Assembly (NCBI RefSeq): GCF_001428435.1
Contig: NZ_LMSO01000001.1
Location: 248,001-312,000 of the forward strand
Source: Arthrobacter sp. Soil782
GTDB taxonomy: Bacteria > Actinomycetota > Actinomycetes > Actinomycetales > Micrococcaceae
DNA: 64,000 bases
Reading direction: 5' to 3'
The notes under the pieces were generated by a model. That model worked only from the letters and a program-made list of their open reading frames with translations. It searched no databases and had not been told where the DNA came from. Shown here piece after piece: positions 43,883-55,328 of the stretch (position 1 is its first letter; each line of letters opens with the position of its first letter). The position numbers were made by a program, and so were the translations under genes.

Positions 43883-44134
43883 TAGACTTGTCGGGAATTG
43901 TTTGTGTGGCAGTGGATCGGCGTCTTCGGCTTGAGTCTTCGACGTATCTCCGTGTTGTAGGGAACTTGTACAACGAATGCCACATTTTTGCACGCCTACG
44001 GTCGTTTTACTCTTATCTCGCGTAGGCACGCCAAACGACTGACAAGCTCTGATTCGCCAACCGGCCGCGCGCCGGCGGTGCGATGCGGAGTCAGCAGAGA
44101 TCTGATCTCGAGACAACATACGGAGAACTGAGAA
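43883..44134 (+). promoter_or_regulatory. str-operon promoter and leader
   Basis: A gene-free stretch of 353 bp separates rpoC from rpsL. TAGACT at 43883-43888 is a good -10 box with a weak TTCCAG -35 (18-base spacer). The leader of about 240 bases contains a stem GCCTACG/CGTAGGC near 43994-44028. Nothing else is recognised. Confidence 0.45.
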
Positions 44135-44509
44135 GTGCCTACCATTAACCAGCTGGTCCGTAAGGGCCGGTCACCTAAGGTCTCCAAGACCAAGGCGCCC
44201 GCACTGCAGGGCAGCCCCATGAAGCGCGGTGTCTGCACCCGTGTCTACACCACCACCCCGAAGAAGCCGAACTCGGCTCTGCGGAAGGTCGCACGTGTTC
44301 GCCTCAACGGCGGCATCGAAGTAACCGCCTACATCCCGGGTGTCGGCCACAACCTCCAGGAGCACTCCATCGTGCTCGTGCGCGGCGGTCGTGTGAAGGA
44401 CCTCCCCGGTGTGCGTTACAAGATTGTCCGTGGCGCACTGGATACCCAGGGCGTGAAGAACCGCAAGCAGGCTCGCAGCCGCTACGGCGCAAAGATGGAG
44501 AAGAAGTAA
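44135..44509 (+). CDS. rpsL: Ribosomal protein S12
   Basis: A 124-residue S12 of the decoding centre. The two streptomycin-resistance sites are wild type: Lys in [12 protein letters not shown] (position 42 in E. coli) and in [10 protein letters not shown] (87). GTG start, preceded by GGAGAACTGAGAA. One base separates its stop from the rpsG ATG. Confidence 0.97.
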   Translation: MPTINQLVRKGRSPKVSKTKAPALQGSPMKRGVCTRVYTTTPKKPNSALRKVARVRLNGGIEVTAYIPGVGHNLQEHSIVLVRGGRVKDLPGVRYKIVRGALDTQGVKNRKQARSRYGAKMEKK

Positions 44510-44510
44510 T

Positions 44511-44981
44511 ATGCCTCGTAAGGGCCCGGCCCCCAAGCGGCCGCTCGTTGTAGATCCCGTTTACGGATCCCCCCTGGTCACGCAGTTGATCAACAAGGTG
44601 CTCGTTGACGGCAAGAAGTCCACCGCCGAGCGCATCGTCTACGGCGCACTCGAAGGTGCCCGTGCCAAGTCCGGCGGCGATCCCGTGGCAGCTCTCAAGA
44701 AGGCCATGGAGAACGTCAAGCCAAGCCTTGAAGTTCGCTCCCGCCGTGTCGGTGGAGCCACGTACCAGGTTCCCGTGGAGGTCAAGCCGGGCCGCTCCAC
44801 CGCCCTGGCCCTCCGCTGGCTGGTTGGCTACTCGAAGGCCCGCCGCGAGAAGACCATGACCGAGCGTCTCCAGAACGAGATCCTCGACGCTTCAAACGGT
44901 CTGGGTGCCGCTGTGAAGCGCCGCGAAGACACGCACAAGATGGCCGAGTCCAACAAGGCCTTCGCTCACTACCGCTGGTAA
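44511..44981 (+). CDS. rpsG: Ribosomal protein S7
   Basis: A 156-residue S7 that nucleates the 30S head and contacts E-site tRNA; in E. coli it represses the str operon. It shows [20 protein letters not shown] near residue 24 and [12 protein letters not shown] near 95. fusA follows after 84 bp. Confidence 0.97.
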   Translation: MPRKGPAPKRPLVVDPVYGSPLVTQLINKVLVDGKKSTAERIVYGALEGARAKSGGDPVAALKKAMENVKPSLEVRSRRVGGATYQVPVEVKPGRSTALALRWLVGYSKARREKTMTERLQNEILDASNGLGAAVKRREDTHKMAESNKAFAHYRW

Positions 44982-45065
44982 TCGCGCTGCCGGTCCTTGC
45001 TACCGCTCCGGCGGTGCGGGGGACCGGCGGTCCAGCAGAACTCCACCTTAGATAAGGGAGACACC

Positions 45066-47180
45066 GTGGCACAGGACGTGCTTACTGACCTCAACAAGGT
45101 CCGCAATATCGGCATCATGGCCCACATTGATGCCGGCAAGACCACTACTACCGAGCGCATCCTGTTCTACACGGGTGTCAACCACAAGATCGGCGAAACG
45201 CACGACGGCGCTTCAACGACCGACTGGATGGAACAGGAAAAAGAGCGCGGCATCACCATCACCAGTGCCGCGGTGACCTGCTTCTGGGAACAGAATCAGA
45301 TCAACATCATTGACACCCCCGGTCACGTTGACTTCACCGTTGAGGTTGAGCGCTCCCTGCGCGTCCTCGACGGCGCAGTGGCTGTGTTTGACGGCAAGGA
45401 GGGCGTAGAGCCCCAGTCCGAAACCGTCTGGCGCCAGGCGGACAAGTATGAAGTGCCCCGCATCTGCTTCGTCAACAAGATGGACAAGCTGGGCGCTGAC
45501 TTCTACTTCACCGTGGACACCATCATCAGCCGCCTGGGCGCGAAGCCGCTCGTCATGCAGCTGCCGATCGGCGCCGAGAATGACTTCATCGGCGTTGTCG
45601 ACCTGCTGTACATGCGTGCACTTGTCTGGCCCGGTGACTCCAAGGGTGACGTGACCATGGGCGCCAAGTATGAGATCCAGGAGATCCCGGCTGACCTCCA
45701 GGCCAAGGCTGAGGAATACCGCGCAGCCCTGGTCGAGGCCGTTGCCGAGTCTTCCGACGAGCTGATGAACAAGTACCTCGAGGGCGAAGAGCCCACCATC
45801 GAGGAGCTGAAGGCCGGTATCCGTAAGTTGACCATCAACTCGGAGATCTACCCGGTACTGTGCGGCTCTGCCTTCAAGAATCGCGGAGTTCAGCCGATGC
45901 TCGACGCCGTCATCGACTACCTGCCTTCCCCGCTGGATGTGCCTCCCATGGTCGGGCACGATCCCCGCGATGAGGAGACCGCGCTGACGCGCCAGCCGAG
46001 CACCGAGGAACCCTTCTCGGCGCTGGCATTCAAGGTTGCAACCCACCCGTTCTTCGGTCAACTGACGTTCGTCCGGGTGTACTCAGGGCATGTCACGGCC
46101 GGCACGCAGGTTGTGAACTCGACCAAGGGTAAGAAGGAGCGCATCGGAAAGCTGTTCCAGATGCACGCCAACAAGGAAATTCCTGTTGACGAAGCCTTCG
46201 CTGGTCACATCTACGCGGCAATCGGACTGAAGGACACCACTACCGGCGACACCCTGTCTGATTCGGCCAACCAGATCGTCCTCGAGTCGATGAGCTTCCC
46301 GGAGCCGGTCATCTCGGTTGCGATCGAGCCGAAGACCAAGGGCGACCAGGAGAAGCTTTCCACTGCTATCCAGAAGCTTTCGGCTGAGGATCCCACCTTC
46401 CAGGTGTCCCTCAACGAGGACACTGGCCAGACCATCATCGCCGGCATGGGCGAGCTTCACCTGGACATCCTGGTGGACCGTATGCGCCGTGAGTTCAAGG
46501 TCGAGGCCAATGTCGGCAAGCCGCAGGTCGCGTACCGTGAAACCATTCGCGGCACTGTGCAGAAGCATGATTACACCCACAAGAAGCAGACGGGTGGATC
46601 GGGACAGTTCGCGAAGATCCAGATCAGGATCGAGCCGATGGACACGTCCGAGGGCGAGATGTATGCCTTCGAGAACAAGGTCACCGGTGGCCGCGTTCCG
46701 CGCGAGTACATCCCGAGTGTCGACGCCGGCATCCAGGACGCGCTCAACGACGGCATCCTGGCTGGCTACCCGGTGGTCGGTATCAAGGCAACGCTGCTTG
46801 ACGGCGCATACCATGATGTTGACTCCTCCGAAATGGCCTTCAAGATCGCCGGTCGCATGGCGTTCAAGGAAGCTGCCCGCATGGCAAAGCCCGTGCTGCT
46901 CGAACCGCTGATGGAGGTGGAAGTCCGCACGCCTGAGGAATACATGGGTGATGTGATCGGCGACCTCAACTCCCGCCGCGGCCAGATGCAGTCCATGGAG
47001 GACGCAAGCGGTGTCAAGGTCATCAAGGCGCATGTGCCGCTGTCCGGCATGTTCGGGTACATCGGCGACCTGCGTTCGAAGACCCAGGGCCGCGCTGTCT
47101 ACTCAATGCAGTTCGACAGCTACTCGGAGGTCCCGAAGGCAGTAGCCGACGAGATCATCCAGAAGACTCGCGGAGAGTAA
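45066..47180 (+). CDS. fusA: Elongation factor G
   Basis: A 704-residue translocase GTPase. The P-loop [12 protein letters not shown] is at residues 19-30, DTPGHVDF is G3 and [10 protein letters not shown] is G4. GTG 45066 is chosen because AAGGGAG stands just upstream; the frame is open to 44997 but that would overlap no family-like sequence. It lies between rpsG and tuf as usual. Confidence 0.97.
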   Translation: MAQDVLTDLNKVRNIGIMAHIDAGKTTTTERILFYTGVNHKIGETHDGASTTDWMEQEKERGITITSAAVTCFWEQNQINIIDTPGHVDFTVEVERSLRVLDGAVAVFDGKEGVEPQSETVWRQADKYEVPRICFVNKMDKLGADFYFTVDTIISRLGAKPLVMQLPIGAENDFIGVVDLLYMRALVWPGDSKGDVTMGAKYEIQEIPADLQAKAEEYRAALVEAVAESSDELMNKYLEGEEPTIEELKAGIRKLTINSEIYPVLCGSAFKNRGVQPMLDAVIDYLPSPLDVPPMVGHDPRDEETALTRQPSTEEPFSALAFKVATHPFFGQLTFVRVYSGHVTAGTQVVNSTKGKKERIGKLFQMHANKEIPVDEAFAGHIYAAIGLKDTTTGDTLSDSANQIVLESMSFPEPVISVAIEPKTKGDQEKLSTAIQKLSAEDPTFQVSLNEDTGQTIIAGMGELHLDILVDRMRREFKVEANVGKPQVAYRETIRGTVQKHDYTHKKQTGGSGQFAKIQIRIEPMDTSEGEMYAFENKVTGGRVPREYIPSVDAGIQDALNDGILAGYPVVGIKATLLDGAYHDVDSSEMAFKIAGRMAFKEAARMAKPVLLEPLMEVEVRTPEEYMGDVIGDLNSRRGQMQSMEDASGVKVIKAHVPLSGMFGYIGDLRSKTQGRAVYSMQFDSYSEVPKAVADEIIQKTRGE

Positions 47181-47202
47181 TCCCGGCTCGTCCGGACAGT
47201 AA

Positions 47203-47232
47203 TTTCACCAAAATAAAAGCCCCCAGTAGACT
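47203..47232 (+). promoter_or_regulatory. tuf promoter
   Basis: TTTCAC (47203-47208) and TAGACT (47227-47232) are 18 bases apart in the fusA-tuf gap. Transcription would begin near 47239, giving a 63-base leader ending in AGGAGG at 47291-47296. Extra tuf transcription is usual in bacteria. Confidence 0.6.
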
Positions 47233-47301
47233 TGCATGAGTTTCAGCCGCGAAAAGCGTGGCTGGGGAGTAAGTCTTCTAAAAACGTTCTAGGAGGAACC
47301 C

Positions 47302-48492
47302 GTGGCGAAGGCAAAGTTCGAGCGGACTAAGCCGCACGTTAACATCGGCACCATTGGTCACGTTGACCATGGAAAGACCACGTTGACGGCTGCCATTTCG
47401 AAGGTGCTGTATGACAAGTACCCCAACCTCAACGAGGCACGGGACTTCGCGTCCATCGACTCGGCTCCCGAGGAGAAGCAGCGCGGCATCACCATCAACA
47501 TCTCGCATGTTGAGTACCAGACCGAGAAGCGCCACTATGCACACGTAGACGCTCCCGGCCACGCTGACTACATCAAGAACATGATCACCGGTGCCGCGCA
47601 GATGGACGGAGCAATCCTCGTGGTTGCTGCGACCGACGGCCCGATGGCCCAGACCCGCGAGCACGTTCTGCTTGCCCGCCAGGTTGGTGTTCCCTACCTG
47701 CTGGTCGCGCTGAACAAGTCCGACATGGTGGAGGATGAGGAACTGCTCGACCTCGTGGAGATGGAAGTTCGCGAGCTGCTCAGCGCGCAGGGCTTCGACG
47801 GCGACGATGCACCTGTGGTGCGCGTTTCCGGCCTGAAGGCTCTCGAAGGGGACCCCGAGTGGGTCAAGTCCGTCGAGGACCTGATGGATGCTGTGGACAA
47901 CAGCGTTCCGGACCCCGTCCGCGACAAGGACAAGCCGTTCCTGATGCCGGTTGAGGATGTTTTCACCATCACCGGTCGTGGAACCGTTGTCACGGGCCGC
48001 GCCGAGCGTGGAACCCTGAAGATCAACTCGGAAATCGAGATCGTCGGAATCCGTCCGGTTCAGAAGACCACGGTTACCGGTATCGAGATGTTCCACAAGC
48101 AGCTCGACGAGGCCTGGGCCGGCGAGAACTGTGGTCTGCTGCTTCGCGGTATCAAGCGCGAAGACGTAGAGCGTGGCCAGGTTATCGTCAAGCCGGGTTC
48201 GATCACCCCGCACACCGATTTCGAGGCCAACGTCTACATCCTGGCCAAGGACGAGGGCGGTCGTCACAACCCGTTCTACTCCAACTACCGTCCGCAGTTC
48301 TACTTCCGTACCACTGACGTAACCGGTGTCATCACGCTCCCCGAGGGCACCGAGATGGTCATGCCTGGCGACAACACTGAGATGACCGTTGCGCTCATCC
48401 AGCCCATCGCCATGGAAGAAGGCCTCGGCTTCGCTATCCGCGAAGGCGGCCGCACCGTTGGATCAGGTCGCGTTACCAAGATCAACAAGTAG
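47302..48492 (+). CDS. tuf: Elongation factor Tu
   Basis: A 396-residue GTPase that delivers aminoacyl-tRNA. G1 is [11 protein letters not shown]3 is DAPGHADY and G4 is NKSDMV. GTG start with AGGAGG five bases upstream. It is the only tuf copy in the window and ends at a 16-bp-stem terminator. Confidence 0.97.
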   Translation: MAKAKFERTKPHVNIGTIGHVDHGKTTLTAAISKVLYDKYPNLNEARDFASIDSAPEEKQRGITINISHVEYQTEKRHYAHVDAPGHADYIKNMITGAAQMDGAILVVAATDGPMAQTREHVLLARQVGVPYLLVALNKSDMVEDEELLDLVEMEVRELLSAQGFDGDDAPVVRVSGLKALEGDPEWVKSVEDLMDAVDNSVPDPVRDKDKPFLMPVEDVFTITGRGTVVTGRAERGTLKINSEIEIVGIRPVQKTTVTGIEMFHKQLDEAWAGENCGLLLRGIKREDVERGQVIVKPGSITPHTDFEANVYILAKDEGGRHNPFYSNYRPQFYFRTTDVTGVITLPEGTEMVMPGDNTEMTVALIQPIAMEEGLGFAIREGGRTVGSGRVTKINK

Positions 48493-48507
48493 TTCCTGAA
48501 CTACCTG

Positions 48508-48549
48508 GAAAGGCCCCGCTGCGTTACGCAGCGGGGCCTTTCGTCTTTC
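48508..48549 (+). terminator. Terminator after tuf
   Basis: GAAAGGCCCCGCTGCG (48508-48523) pairs perfectly with CGCAGCGGGGCCTTTC (48527-48542) around a three-base loop; a T-rich tail follows. Confidence 0.95.
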
Positions 48550-48554
48550 TGCCG

Positions 48555-48560
48555 TAGAGT
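48555..48560 (+). promoter_or_regulatory. -10 box of a leaderless gene after tuf
   Basis: TAGAGT ends six bases before GTG 48567, with no ribosome-binding site. The box begins six bases after the tuf terminator, so the gene has its own promoter. Confidence 0.55.
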
Positions 48561-48566
48561 TATCCG

Positions 48567-49169
48567 GTGCAAATTTACTCGAGCGTGCCCCTGCAGCGCG
48601 GTTGGCAGGTCCTAACTGATCTATGTGCCATAGCTGTCGTCGTCGTCGCCTGGCTTTTCTCGCGCGCAACTTTCGAAGCTGTCTCGGGGCTCGCTGTGTT
48701 CGGGCGCGGCATGGAAGATGCCGGGAGCGGTTTCCACTCGTCGATGAGTGATGCTGCGGAGCGCATCGGGGGAGTGCCTCTCATCGGGGACCAGGCAAGC
48801 GCGCCTTTCCTGAGCGCTGCGGAAGCCGGCGCGTTTTTCGTCAATGCCGGCCAGGACCAGCAGAACTCGGTTGCGCAGGCCGCGGCCGTCGTGGGGTGGG
48901 CTATCTTCCTGCTCCCGGTTCTGGTCCTCATTCCGCTCTGGCTGGTTCCCCGGGTGCAGTTTGTTGTACGGTCAACACGGACGCGGCGTTTGAGTCGCGA
49001 GGCCGGGGGGATGGAGCTCCTTGCGCTGCGGGCACTGGTCCTTGCGAAGCCCTCCCAGCTTCAGAAGGTGTCCGTTGACCCAGTCCGCGCCTGGCGTGAA
49101 GGTGACCCAGCGGACCTTGAGCGGTTGGCCAAGCTTGCCCTGAGGCGCGAGGGCGTGCGTTCCCGCTAG
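48567..49169 (+). CDS. Hypothetical two-helix membrane protein
   Basis: A 200-residue protein with one helix near residues 15-35, an exported-side loop of about 75 residues rich in Ala/Gly/Ser, a second helix near 107-127, and a basic cytoplasmic tail ending RREGVRSR. I do not recognise the family. GTG 48567 is supported by a TAGAGT box six bases upstream. It sits between the str and S10 operons and is flanked by its own promoter and the S10 leader. Confidence 0.75.
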   Translation: MQIYSSVPLQRGWQVLTDLCAIAVVVVAWLFSRATFEAVSGLAVFGRGMEDAGSGFHSSMSDAAERIGGVPLIGDQASAPFLSAAEAGAFFVNAGQDQQNSVAQAAAVVGWAIFLLPVLVLIPLWLVPRVQFVVRSTRTRRLSREAGGMELLALRALVLAKPSQLQKVSVDPVRAWREGDPADLERLAKLALRREGVRSR

Positions 49170-49208
49170 CACCCGGACGGCGTGTGGGCAAGCTGACACA
49201 GGGCCGGA

Positions 49209-49564
49209 TTCGCAATGTGCTGCATAATCTGGCAGACTAAATGAGTTGTTCAAGCGCCTGTGCGCGCGGTTTGAGTTGTAGTCCCGGTCAGGATAATGCC
49301 TGGCGCAGGGTCGCATCCGCCGCGGAAGCTGGCCCAAATATAACCCACCCCAATCGACAAGCTCGACGCGGGATTCTTCGCATTCTTTTGCAGAAGATAC
49401 GCGACACGCCCGAGCGCGGGGGTCGGAGCCTCGGCAGGGTGAGGAACCCGGAAGTATCCGGATTCAGCCTGCTGGAGGAGCGCCACAACAACAGGCGCAC
49501 TGTACGTAGCCAGGAACGTCACCGCACGGTGGCGCTCTACATGAAGAGAGAGAGTCGAGACGCC
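49209..49564 (+). promoter_or_regulatory. S10-operon promoter and long leader
   Basis: The 395-bp gap before rpsJ carries no convincing gene. TTCGCA (49209-49214) and CAGACT (49233-49238), 18 bases apart, are the best promoter; TAATCT at 49225 is an alternative. The leader of about 320 bases could mediate L4-type feedback, but no E. coli-like S10 leader is recognisable. GAGAGAGAG near 49546-49554 is the probable rpsJ ribosome site. Confidence 0.4.
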
Positions 49565-49873
49565 ATGGCGGGACAAAAGATCCGCATCCGGCTGAAGTCG
49601 TATGACCACGAGGTCATTGACGTTTCAGCTCGGAAGATCGTTGAGACGGTGACGCGCGCAGGCGCAACGGTAGTAGGCCCCGTGCCGCTGCCCACGGAAA
49701 AGAACGTTTACTGCGTTATCCGGTCGCCGCACAAGTACAAGGACAGCCGCGAGCACTTTGAAATGCGCACGCACAAGCGTCTGATCGACATCATTGACCC
49801 CACGCCCAAGGCCGTCGACTCGCTCATGCGCCTCGACCTTCCCGCGGACGTGAACATCGAGATCAAGCTGTAA
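49565..49873 (+). CDS. rpsJ: Ribosomal protein S10
   Basis: A 102-residue S10 (NusE), which also forms part of antitermination complexes with NusG. It shows [12 protein letters not shown] near residue 8 and [13 protein letters not shown] near 64. ATG 49565 gives the family length; the frame remains open upstream into the leader. It heads the S10 operon. Confidence 0.97.
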
Positions 49874-49889
49874 GGGAGAGAAGATAACT

Positions 49890-50546
49890 ATGTCTACTTC
49901 GCTTACGCGCCAGGTCAAGGGACTGTTGGCTACCAAGCTCGGCATGACCCAGGTCTGGGATGAAAACAACCTCCTCGTACCGGTGACGGTCCTGCAGGCT
50001 GATTCCAACGTCATCACGCAGCTGCGCACCGCCGCCGCTGACGGCTACAGCGCCGTCCAGATCGGCTTCGGCCAGATCGATCCGCGCAAGGTCACCAAGC
50101 CGCTCGCAGGTCACTTCGAGAAGGCAGGCGTCACGCCTCGCCGCCACGTCGTTGAGCTGCGTACATCCGATGTCGATTCCTACTCGCTCGGCCAGGAACT
50201 TTCCGTTGAGCTGTTCGAAGCCGGCCAGCAGGTCGACGTCATCGGCAAGACCAAGGGCAAGGGCTTCGCGGGCGTCATGAAGCGTCACGGCTTCCACGGC
50301 GTTGGAGCCTCGCACGGTGCGCACAAGAACCACCGCAAGCCCGGCTCGATCGGTGGCGCCTCCACCCCCAGCCGCGTCTTCAAGGGTATGAAAATGGCAG
50401 GCCGTATGGGTGCCGTTCGCCAGACCACGCTGAACCTCACCGTTCACGCTGTGGACGTCGAGAAGTCGCTGCTGCTGATCAAGGGCGCTGTCCCCGGCGC
50501 CCGCGGACAGGTCGTACTCGTACGCACCGCCGTGAAGGGAGCATAA
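49890..50546 (+). CDS. rplC: Ribosomal protein L3
   Basis: A 218-residue L3. The loop [20 protein letters not shown] reaches the peptidyl-transferase centre, and [13 protein letters not shown] follows. The start ATG follows AGGGAGAGAAG. It is 16 bp after rpsJ and 3 bp before rplD. Confidence 0.97.
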   Translation: MSTSLTRQVKGLLATKLGMTQVWDENNLLVPVTVLQADSNVITQLRTAAADGYSAVQIGFGQIDPRKVTKPLAGHFEKAGVTPRRHVVELRTSDVDSYSLGQELSVELFEAGQQVDVIGKTKGKGFAGVMKRHGFHGVGASHGAHKNHRKPGSIGGASTPSRVFKGMKMAGRMGAVRQTTLNLTVHAVDVEKSLLLIKGAVPGARGQVVLVRTAVKGA

Positions 50547-50549
50547 GTC

Positions 50550-51188
50550 ATGGCTACCAAGACTCTGAAAGTCGATCTCCCCGCCGAGATCTTCGACGCA
50601 CAGACCAACGTTCCGCTGCTGCACCAGGTCGTCGTGGCCCAGCTTGCTGCCGCCCGCCAGGGCACGCACAAGACCAAGACACGCGCCGAGGTCAGCGGAG
50701 CCGGCCGCAAGCCGTTCAAGCAGAAGGGCACCGGCCGTGCACGCCAGGGCTCGATCCGCGCACCGCACATGACCGGTGGTGGCGTAGTCCACGGACCCAC
50801 GCCGCGTGACTACAGCCAGCGCACACCCAAGAAGATGAAGGCAGCCGCCCTGCGCGGTGCCCTGTCTGACCGGGCACGCAACGGGCGTATCCACGTCATC
50901 GAGTCACTGGCCGGCGGCGAGAAGCCCTCGACCAAGGCCGCAATGGCTACGCTGCGAGGCATCTCGGAGCGTCCCAACCTGCTCGTTGTCATTGAGCGTT
51001 CAAATGATCAGGCCGCACTGTCTGTGCGCAACCTGGTTGAGGTCCACACGCTGTACGTGGATCAGCTGAACACCTACGACGTACTCGTAGCGGATGACGT
51101 GATCTTCACGAAGGCTGCCTACGACACCTTTGTTGGTACGGCCCAGGCCGCTGACGCCGACATCACAACTGAGGAGGACGCCAAGTGA
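50550..51188 (+). CDS. rplD: Ribosomal protein L4
   Basis: A 212-residue L4. The extended loop [20 protein letters not shown] (about residues 48-67) lines the exit tunnel. In E. coli L4 represses the S10 operon. Its stop overlaps the rplW GTG by 4 bp. Confidence 0.97.
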   Translation: MATKTLKVDLPAEIFDAQTNVPLLHQVVVAQLAAARQGTHKTKTRAEVSGAGRKPFKQKGTGRARQGSIRAPHMTGGGVVHGPTPRDYSQRTPKKMKAAALRGALSDRARNGRIHVIESLAGGEKPSTKAAMATLRGISERPNLLVVIERSNDQAALSVRNLVEVHTLYVDQLNTYDVLVADDVIFTKAAYDTFVGTAQAADADITTEEDAK

Positions 51189-51490
51189 GTGGCTCCATCA
51201 CCAAGGATCCTCGCGACGTCGTCATTGCACCCGTCGTGTCGGAGAAGAGCTACGGCCTGATCGACGAAGGAAAGTACACCTTCCTGGTCGACCCGCGCTC
51301 CAACAAGACCGAGATCAAGCTGGCCGTGGAGAAGATTTTCTCCGTCAAGGTCGACTCGATCAACACCATCAACCGTGTAGGGAAGCGTAAGCGCACCCGC
51401 TTCGGATGGGGGCAGCGCAAGGACACCAAGCGCGCAATTGTCACCCTCAAAGAAGGCACGATCGACATCTTCGGCGGTCCGCTCAGCTGA
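51185..51490 (+). CDS. rplW: Ribosomal protein L23
   Basis: A 101-residue L23 at the tunnel exit, docking site of SRP and trigger factor. [20 protein letters not shown] lies near residue 18. The GTG start overlaps rplD. The gap to rplB is 30 bp. Confidence 0.97.
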   Translation: MSGSITKDPRDVVIAPVVSEKSYGLIDEGKYTFLVDPRSNKTEIKLAVEKIFSVKVDSINTINRVGKRKRTRFGWGQRKDTKRAIVTLKEGTIDIFGGPLS

Positions 51491-51520
51491 GCGGAGACCA
51501 CTTTAACGAGGAACTGAAAA

Positions 51521-52360
<840 letters not shown>

Positions 52361-52372
52361 GAGCCTGGAAAC

Positions 52373-52654
52373 ATGCCACGCAGCCTGAAGAAAGGCCCCT
52401 TCGTCGATCAGCACCTGTTCGTCAAGGTGGACCGCGAGAACGAGAAGGGCACCAAGAACGTCATCAAGACGTGGTCCCGCCGTTCCATGATCATCCCGGA
52501 CATGCTCGGCCACACCATTGCCGTGCATGACGGGCGCAAGCACATTCCGGTGTTTGTCACCGAGTCGATGGTCGGGCACAAGCTCGGCGAATTCGCTCCC
52601 ACGCGGACATTCCGCGGCCATGTGAAGGACGACCGCAAGGGCAAGCGCCGCTAA
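52373..52654 (+). CDS. rpsS: Ribosomal protein S19
   Basis: A 93-residue S19 of the 30S head. It begins [15 protein letters not shown] and contains [20 protein letters not shown]. It is 12 bp after rplB and 39 bp before rplV. Confidence 0.97.
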   Translation: MPRSLKKGPFVDQHLFVKVDRENEKGTKNVIKTWSRRSMIIPDMLGHTIAVHDGRKHIPVFVTESMVGHKLGEFAPTRTFRGHVKDDRKGKRR

Positions 52655-52693
52655 GGCGCCTGTTTCTACGGCTAAGACGAGAGAAGGAAAGCA

Positions 52694-53059
52694 ATGGAAG
52701 CCAAGGCTATTGCGCGTCATCTGCGCGTAACGCCTATGAAGGCCCGGCGCGTCGTCAACCTTGTTCGTGGTAAGCAAGCGAATGAGGCTCTGGCAATCCT
52801 GAAGTTTGCCCCCCAGGCAGCTTCGGAGCCGGTTTTCAAGGTAGTACAGTCGGCGATCGCCAACGCACGGGTCCTCGCGGACCGCGACGGCGTGGCGTTT
52901 GACGAAGGCGACCTCATCATCAGCGAAGCGTTTGTTGATGAAGGCCCGACCATGAAGCGGTTCCAGCCGCGAGCTCAGGGTCGTGCATTTCAGATCAAGA
53001 AGCGGACCAGCCACGTCACTGTGGTAGTCGCTACCCCTGAGAAAGTGGAGGCTCGCTAA
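52694..53059 (+). CDS. rplV: Ribosomal protein L22
   Basis: A 121-residue L22 whose long loop (about residues 78-100, [20 protein letters not shown]) narrows the exit tunnel near the macrolide site. The loop shows no deletion. Its stop directly abuts the rpsC GTG. Confidence 0.97.
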   Translation: MEAKAIARHLRVTPMKARRVVNLVRGKQANEALAILKFAPQAASEPVFKVVQSAIANARVLADRDGVAFDEGDLIISEAFVDEGPTMKRFQPRAQGRAFQIKKRTSHVTVVVATPEKVEAR

Positions 53060-53920
53060 GTGGGACAGAAAGTAAACCCGCACGGGTTCCGACTCGGCAT
53101 CACCACTGACCACCGGTCACACTGGTTTGCTGACAGCAACAAGCCGGGCCAGCGCTACAAGGACTTCGTCCGCGAGGACATCAAGATCCGTCAGCTGATG
53201 TCCACGGGCATGGACCGCGCCGGCATCGCCAAGGTTGAGATCGAGCGCACCCGCGACCGCGTTCGTGTGGATATCCACACGGCTCGTCCGGGCATCGTGA
53301 TCGGCCGCCGCGGCGCCGAAGCGGATCGCATCCGCGGCGAGCTCGAGAAGCTCACCGGCAAGCAGGTTCAGCTGAACATCCTCGAGGTCAAGAACCCCGA
53401 GATCGAGGCGCAGCTGGTTGCCCAGGGCGTAGCTGAGCAGCTCTCTTCACGTGTGGCCTTCCGCCGCGCAATGAAGAAGGCAATGCAGTCGGCGCAGCGT
53501 GCCGGTGCCAAGGGCATCCGCGTACAGTGCTCCGGCCGCCTCGGCGGCGCGGAAATGAGCCGTTCGGAGTTCTACCGCGAAGGCCGTGTGCCCCTGCACA
53601 CCCTCCGCGCGAACATCGACTACGGCTTCTTCGAAGCTAAGACCACCTTCGGCCGCATCGGCGTGAAGGTTTGGATCTACAAGGGCGACGTCACCGCCAA
53701 GGAGCTCGCAGCCCAGGCTGCGGCAGCACCGTCGCGTGGCCGTGGTGGCGGAGACCGTCCGGGCCGTGGCCCGGCCGGCGCTGACCGCGGCGGAGATCGC
53801 GGAGGCGACCGTCGTCGTCGTAATACCGATCGCGGTGCAGGTCAGGGCGAAGCTAACGCTGCTCCCGCCGAGTCCGCACCGGCTGAGTCCGCTGCTGCAG
53901 CGGAAGGAGGACAGGCTTAA
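53060..53920 (+). CDS. rpsC: Ribosomal protein S3 with RGG-like C-terminal tail
   Basis: A 286-residue S3 of the mRNA entry helicase. The KH domain has [16 protein letters not shown] near residue 76. After the family core ends near residue 215, a tail rich in Gly, Arg and Asp ([20 protein letters not shown] and similar units) runs to an Ala/Glu-rich end; E. coli S3 has 233 residues. GTG start, zero gap to rplV and to rplP. Confidence 0.97.
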   Translation: MGQKVNPHGFRLGITTDHRSHWFADSNKPGQRYKDFVREDIKIRQLMSTGMDRAGIAKVEIERTRDRVRVDIHTARPGIVIGRRGAEADRIRGELEKLTGKQVQLNILEVKNPEIEAQLVAQGVAEQLSSRVAFRRAMKKAMQSAQRAGAKGIRVQCSGRLGGAEMSRSEFYREGRVPLHTLRANIDYGFFEAKTTFGRIGVKVWIYKGDVTAKELAAQAAAAPSRGRGGGDRPGRGPAGADRGGDRGGDRRRRNTDRGAGQGEANAAPAESAPAESAAAAEGGQA

Positions 53921-54337
53921 ATGCTTATCCCACGTCGAGTGAAGTTCCGTAAGCAGCACCACCCCGGTCGATCGGGCGCTGCTACCGGCGGCACTGAGGT
54001 CAGCTTCGGTGAGTGGGGTATCCAGGCTCTGAGCCCGGCATACGTCACCAACCGCCAGATCGAATCTGCGCGTATCGCAATGACCCGTCACATCAAGCGT
54101 GGCGGAAAGGTGTGGATCAACATCTACCCTGACCGTCCGCTGACCAAGAAGCCTGCTGAAACCCGTATGGGTTCCGGTAAGGGTTCCCCTGAGTGGTGGG
54201 TCGCCAACGTCAAGCCGGGGCGCGTTCTCTTTGAACTCTCCGGTGTCAATGAAGAGGTAGCTCGCGAGGCCCTGCGCCTGGCGATCCATAAGCTGCCGTT
54301 GAAGGCACGTATCGTGCGTCGTGAGGGTGGTGAATAG
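53921..54337 (+). CDS. rplP: Ribosomal protein L16
   Basis: A 138-residue L16 that organises the A-site tRNA region. [15 protein letters not shown] opens it, and [19 protein letters not shown] is conserved. It abuts rpsC and ends 2 bp before rpmC. Confidence 0.97.
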   Translation: MLIPRRVKFRKQHHPGRSGAATGGTEVSFGEWGIQALSPAYVTNRQIESARIAMTRHIKRGGKVWINIYPDRPLTKKPAETRMGSGKGSPEWWVANVKPGRVLFELSGVNEEVAREALRLAIHKLPLKARIVRREGGE

Positions 54338-54339
54338 TC

Positions 54340-54687
54340 ATGGCACTCGGTTCAAAGGAACTGGCAACCGACCAGCTGGATGGGTTCGATAAGGACCGTC
54401 TGGTGGAGGAACTCGCCAAGGCTAAGGAAGAGCTGTTCAACCTGCGCTTCCAGTCAGCCACCGGTCAGCTTGAAAACCACGGCCGCCTGCGCTCGGTGAA
54501 GCGGGATATCGCCCGCATCTACACCGTGCTGCGTGAGCGCGAGCTGGGATTGCGGCCCGACGTCGTAGCCCCGGTAGAAGAAGCGAAGACTGAAAAGGCC
54601 GGCAAGAAATCGAAGGGTTCCAAGGCTGCCTCCACAAAGGACGAAAAGTCCGTGGAAACACAGGCTTCTGAGGAGGATGCCAAATGA
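54340..54687 (+). CDS. rpmC: Ribosomal protein L29 with Lys/Ser/Glu-rich tail
   Basis: A 115-residue protein. The first 70 residues are normal L29 ([20 protein letters not shown], then [18 protein letters not shown]). About 45 extra residues of Lys, Ala, Ser and Glu follow, against 63 residues in E. coli. L29 lies at the tunnel exit, so the tail would be surface-exposed. Its stop overlaps rpsQ by 4 bp. Confidence 0.93.
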   Translation: MALGSKELATDQLDGFDKDRLVEELAKAKEELFNLRFQSATGQLENHGRLRSVKRDIARIYTVLRERELGLRPDVVAPVEEAKTEKAGKKSKGSKAASTKDEKSVETQASEEDAK

Positions 54688-54971
54688 GTGAAGAGAAGAA
54701 CGGCACTGTAGAGGCTGACGCCCGCGGTCACCGTAAGACCCGCCGCGGCTACGTCGTGTCGGACAAGATGGACAAGACGGTTGTCGTGCAGGTTGAGGAT
54801 CGTGTGAAGCACGCCCTCTACGGCAAGGTTCTGCGCCGCAGCTCCAAGGTCAAGGTCCACGATGAGCAGAACAGCGCCGGCATCGGCGATATGGTTTTGA
54901 TCAGCGAGACCCGCCCGCTGTCCGCTACCAAGCGGTGGCGCCTGGTGGAGATCCTGGAAAAGGCCAAGTAA
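54684..54971 (+). CDS. rpsQ: Ribosomal protein S17
   Basis: A 95-residue S17, an OB-fold 16S binder. [20 protein letters not shown] starts near residue 19, and [18 protein letters not shown] follows. It is the last gene before a terminator-like hairpin and a 357-bp gap. Confidence 0.96.
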   Translation: MSEEKNGTVEADARGHRKTRRGYVVSDKMDKTVVVQVEDRVKHALYGKVLRRSSKVKVHDEQNSAGIGDMVLISETRPLSATKRWRLVEILEKAK

Positions 54972-55009
54972 GGCCGCAAAGGAAAGCACTGTCGACTCGT
55001 CGGCAACGG

Positions 55010-55050
55010 CAGTCCCTCGTTCCTCGCGGAACGGGGGACTGTTTGCGTTT
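55010..55050 (+). terminator. Terminator-like hairpin between rpsQ and rplN
   Basis: CAGTCCCTCGTTTCC (55010-55024) pairs with GGAACGGGGGACTG (55029-55042) with one bulged T and one G-T pair; loop TCGC. TTTGCGTTT follows. It would end the S10 operon before the spc genes. Confidence 0.65.
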
Positions 55051-55061
55051 CAATACGTGCT

Positions 55062-55328
55062 AGGATATTGAGTTTGTATGGCGCCTTCCGTGCAGATTTG
55101 GTCTGCACACCTCGAGCGTCAGCATGAAACCTCGTAAACAATCGTGCTCCGGCATAGTACTTCCCTGCGCTGCGGCGCCTGGGAGGTAAATGCCTCGGGC
55201 ACGGGCGTTTAGGCTCATCCCTGGCAAAATCCAGGTGGGTCCAGAGACACCCCGATCAACCGTTCCGCAAGGCTCATTCCGTATGCATTATTTCGGTCTG
55301 AGAACCGGCGCGACGCAAGGAGTAGATA
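55062..55328 (+). promoter_or_regulatory. Promoter and structured leader of rplN
   Basis: TAGGAT at 55062-55067 is a good -10 box; the -35 is weak. The 255-base leader includes the hairpin GTGCAGA/TCTGCAC near 55092-55110, other GC-rich stems, and AAGGAG at 55316-55321 before the rplN GTG. A reading frame from 55190 is considered non-coding. Confidence 0.45.
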
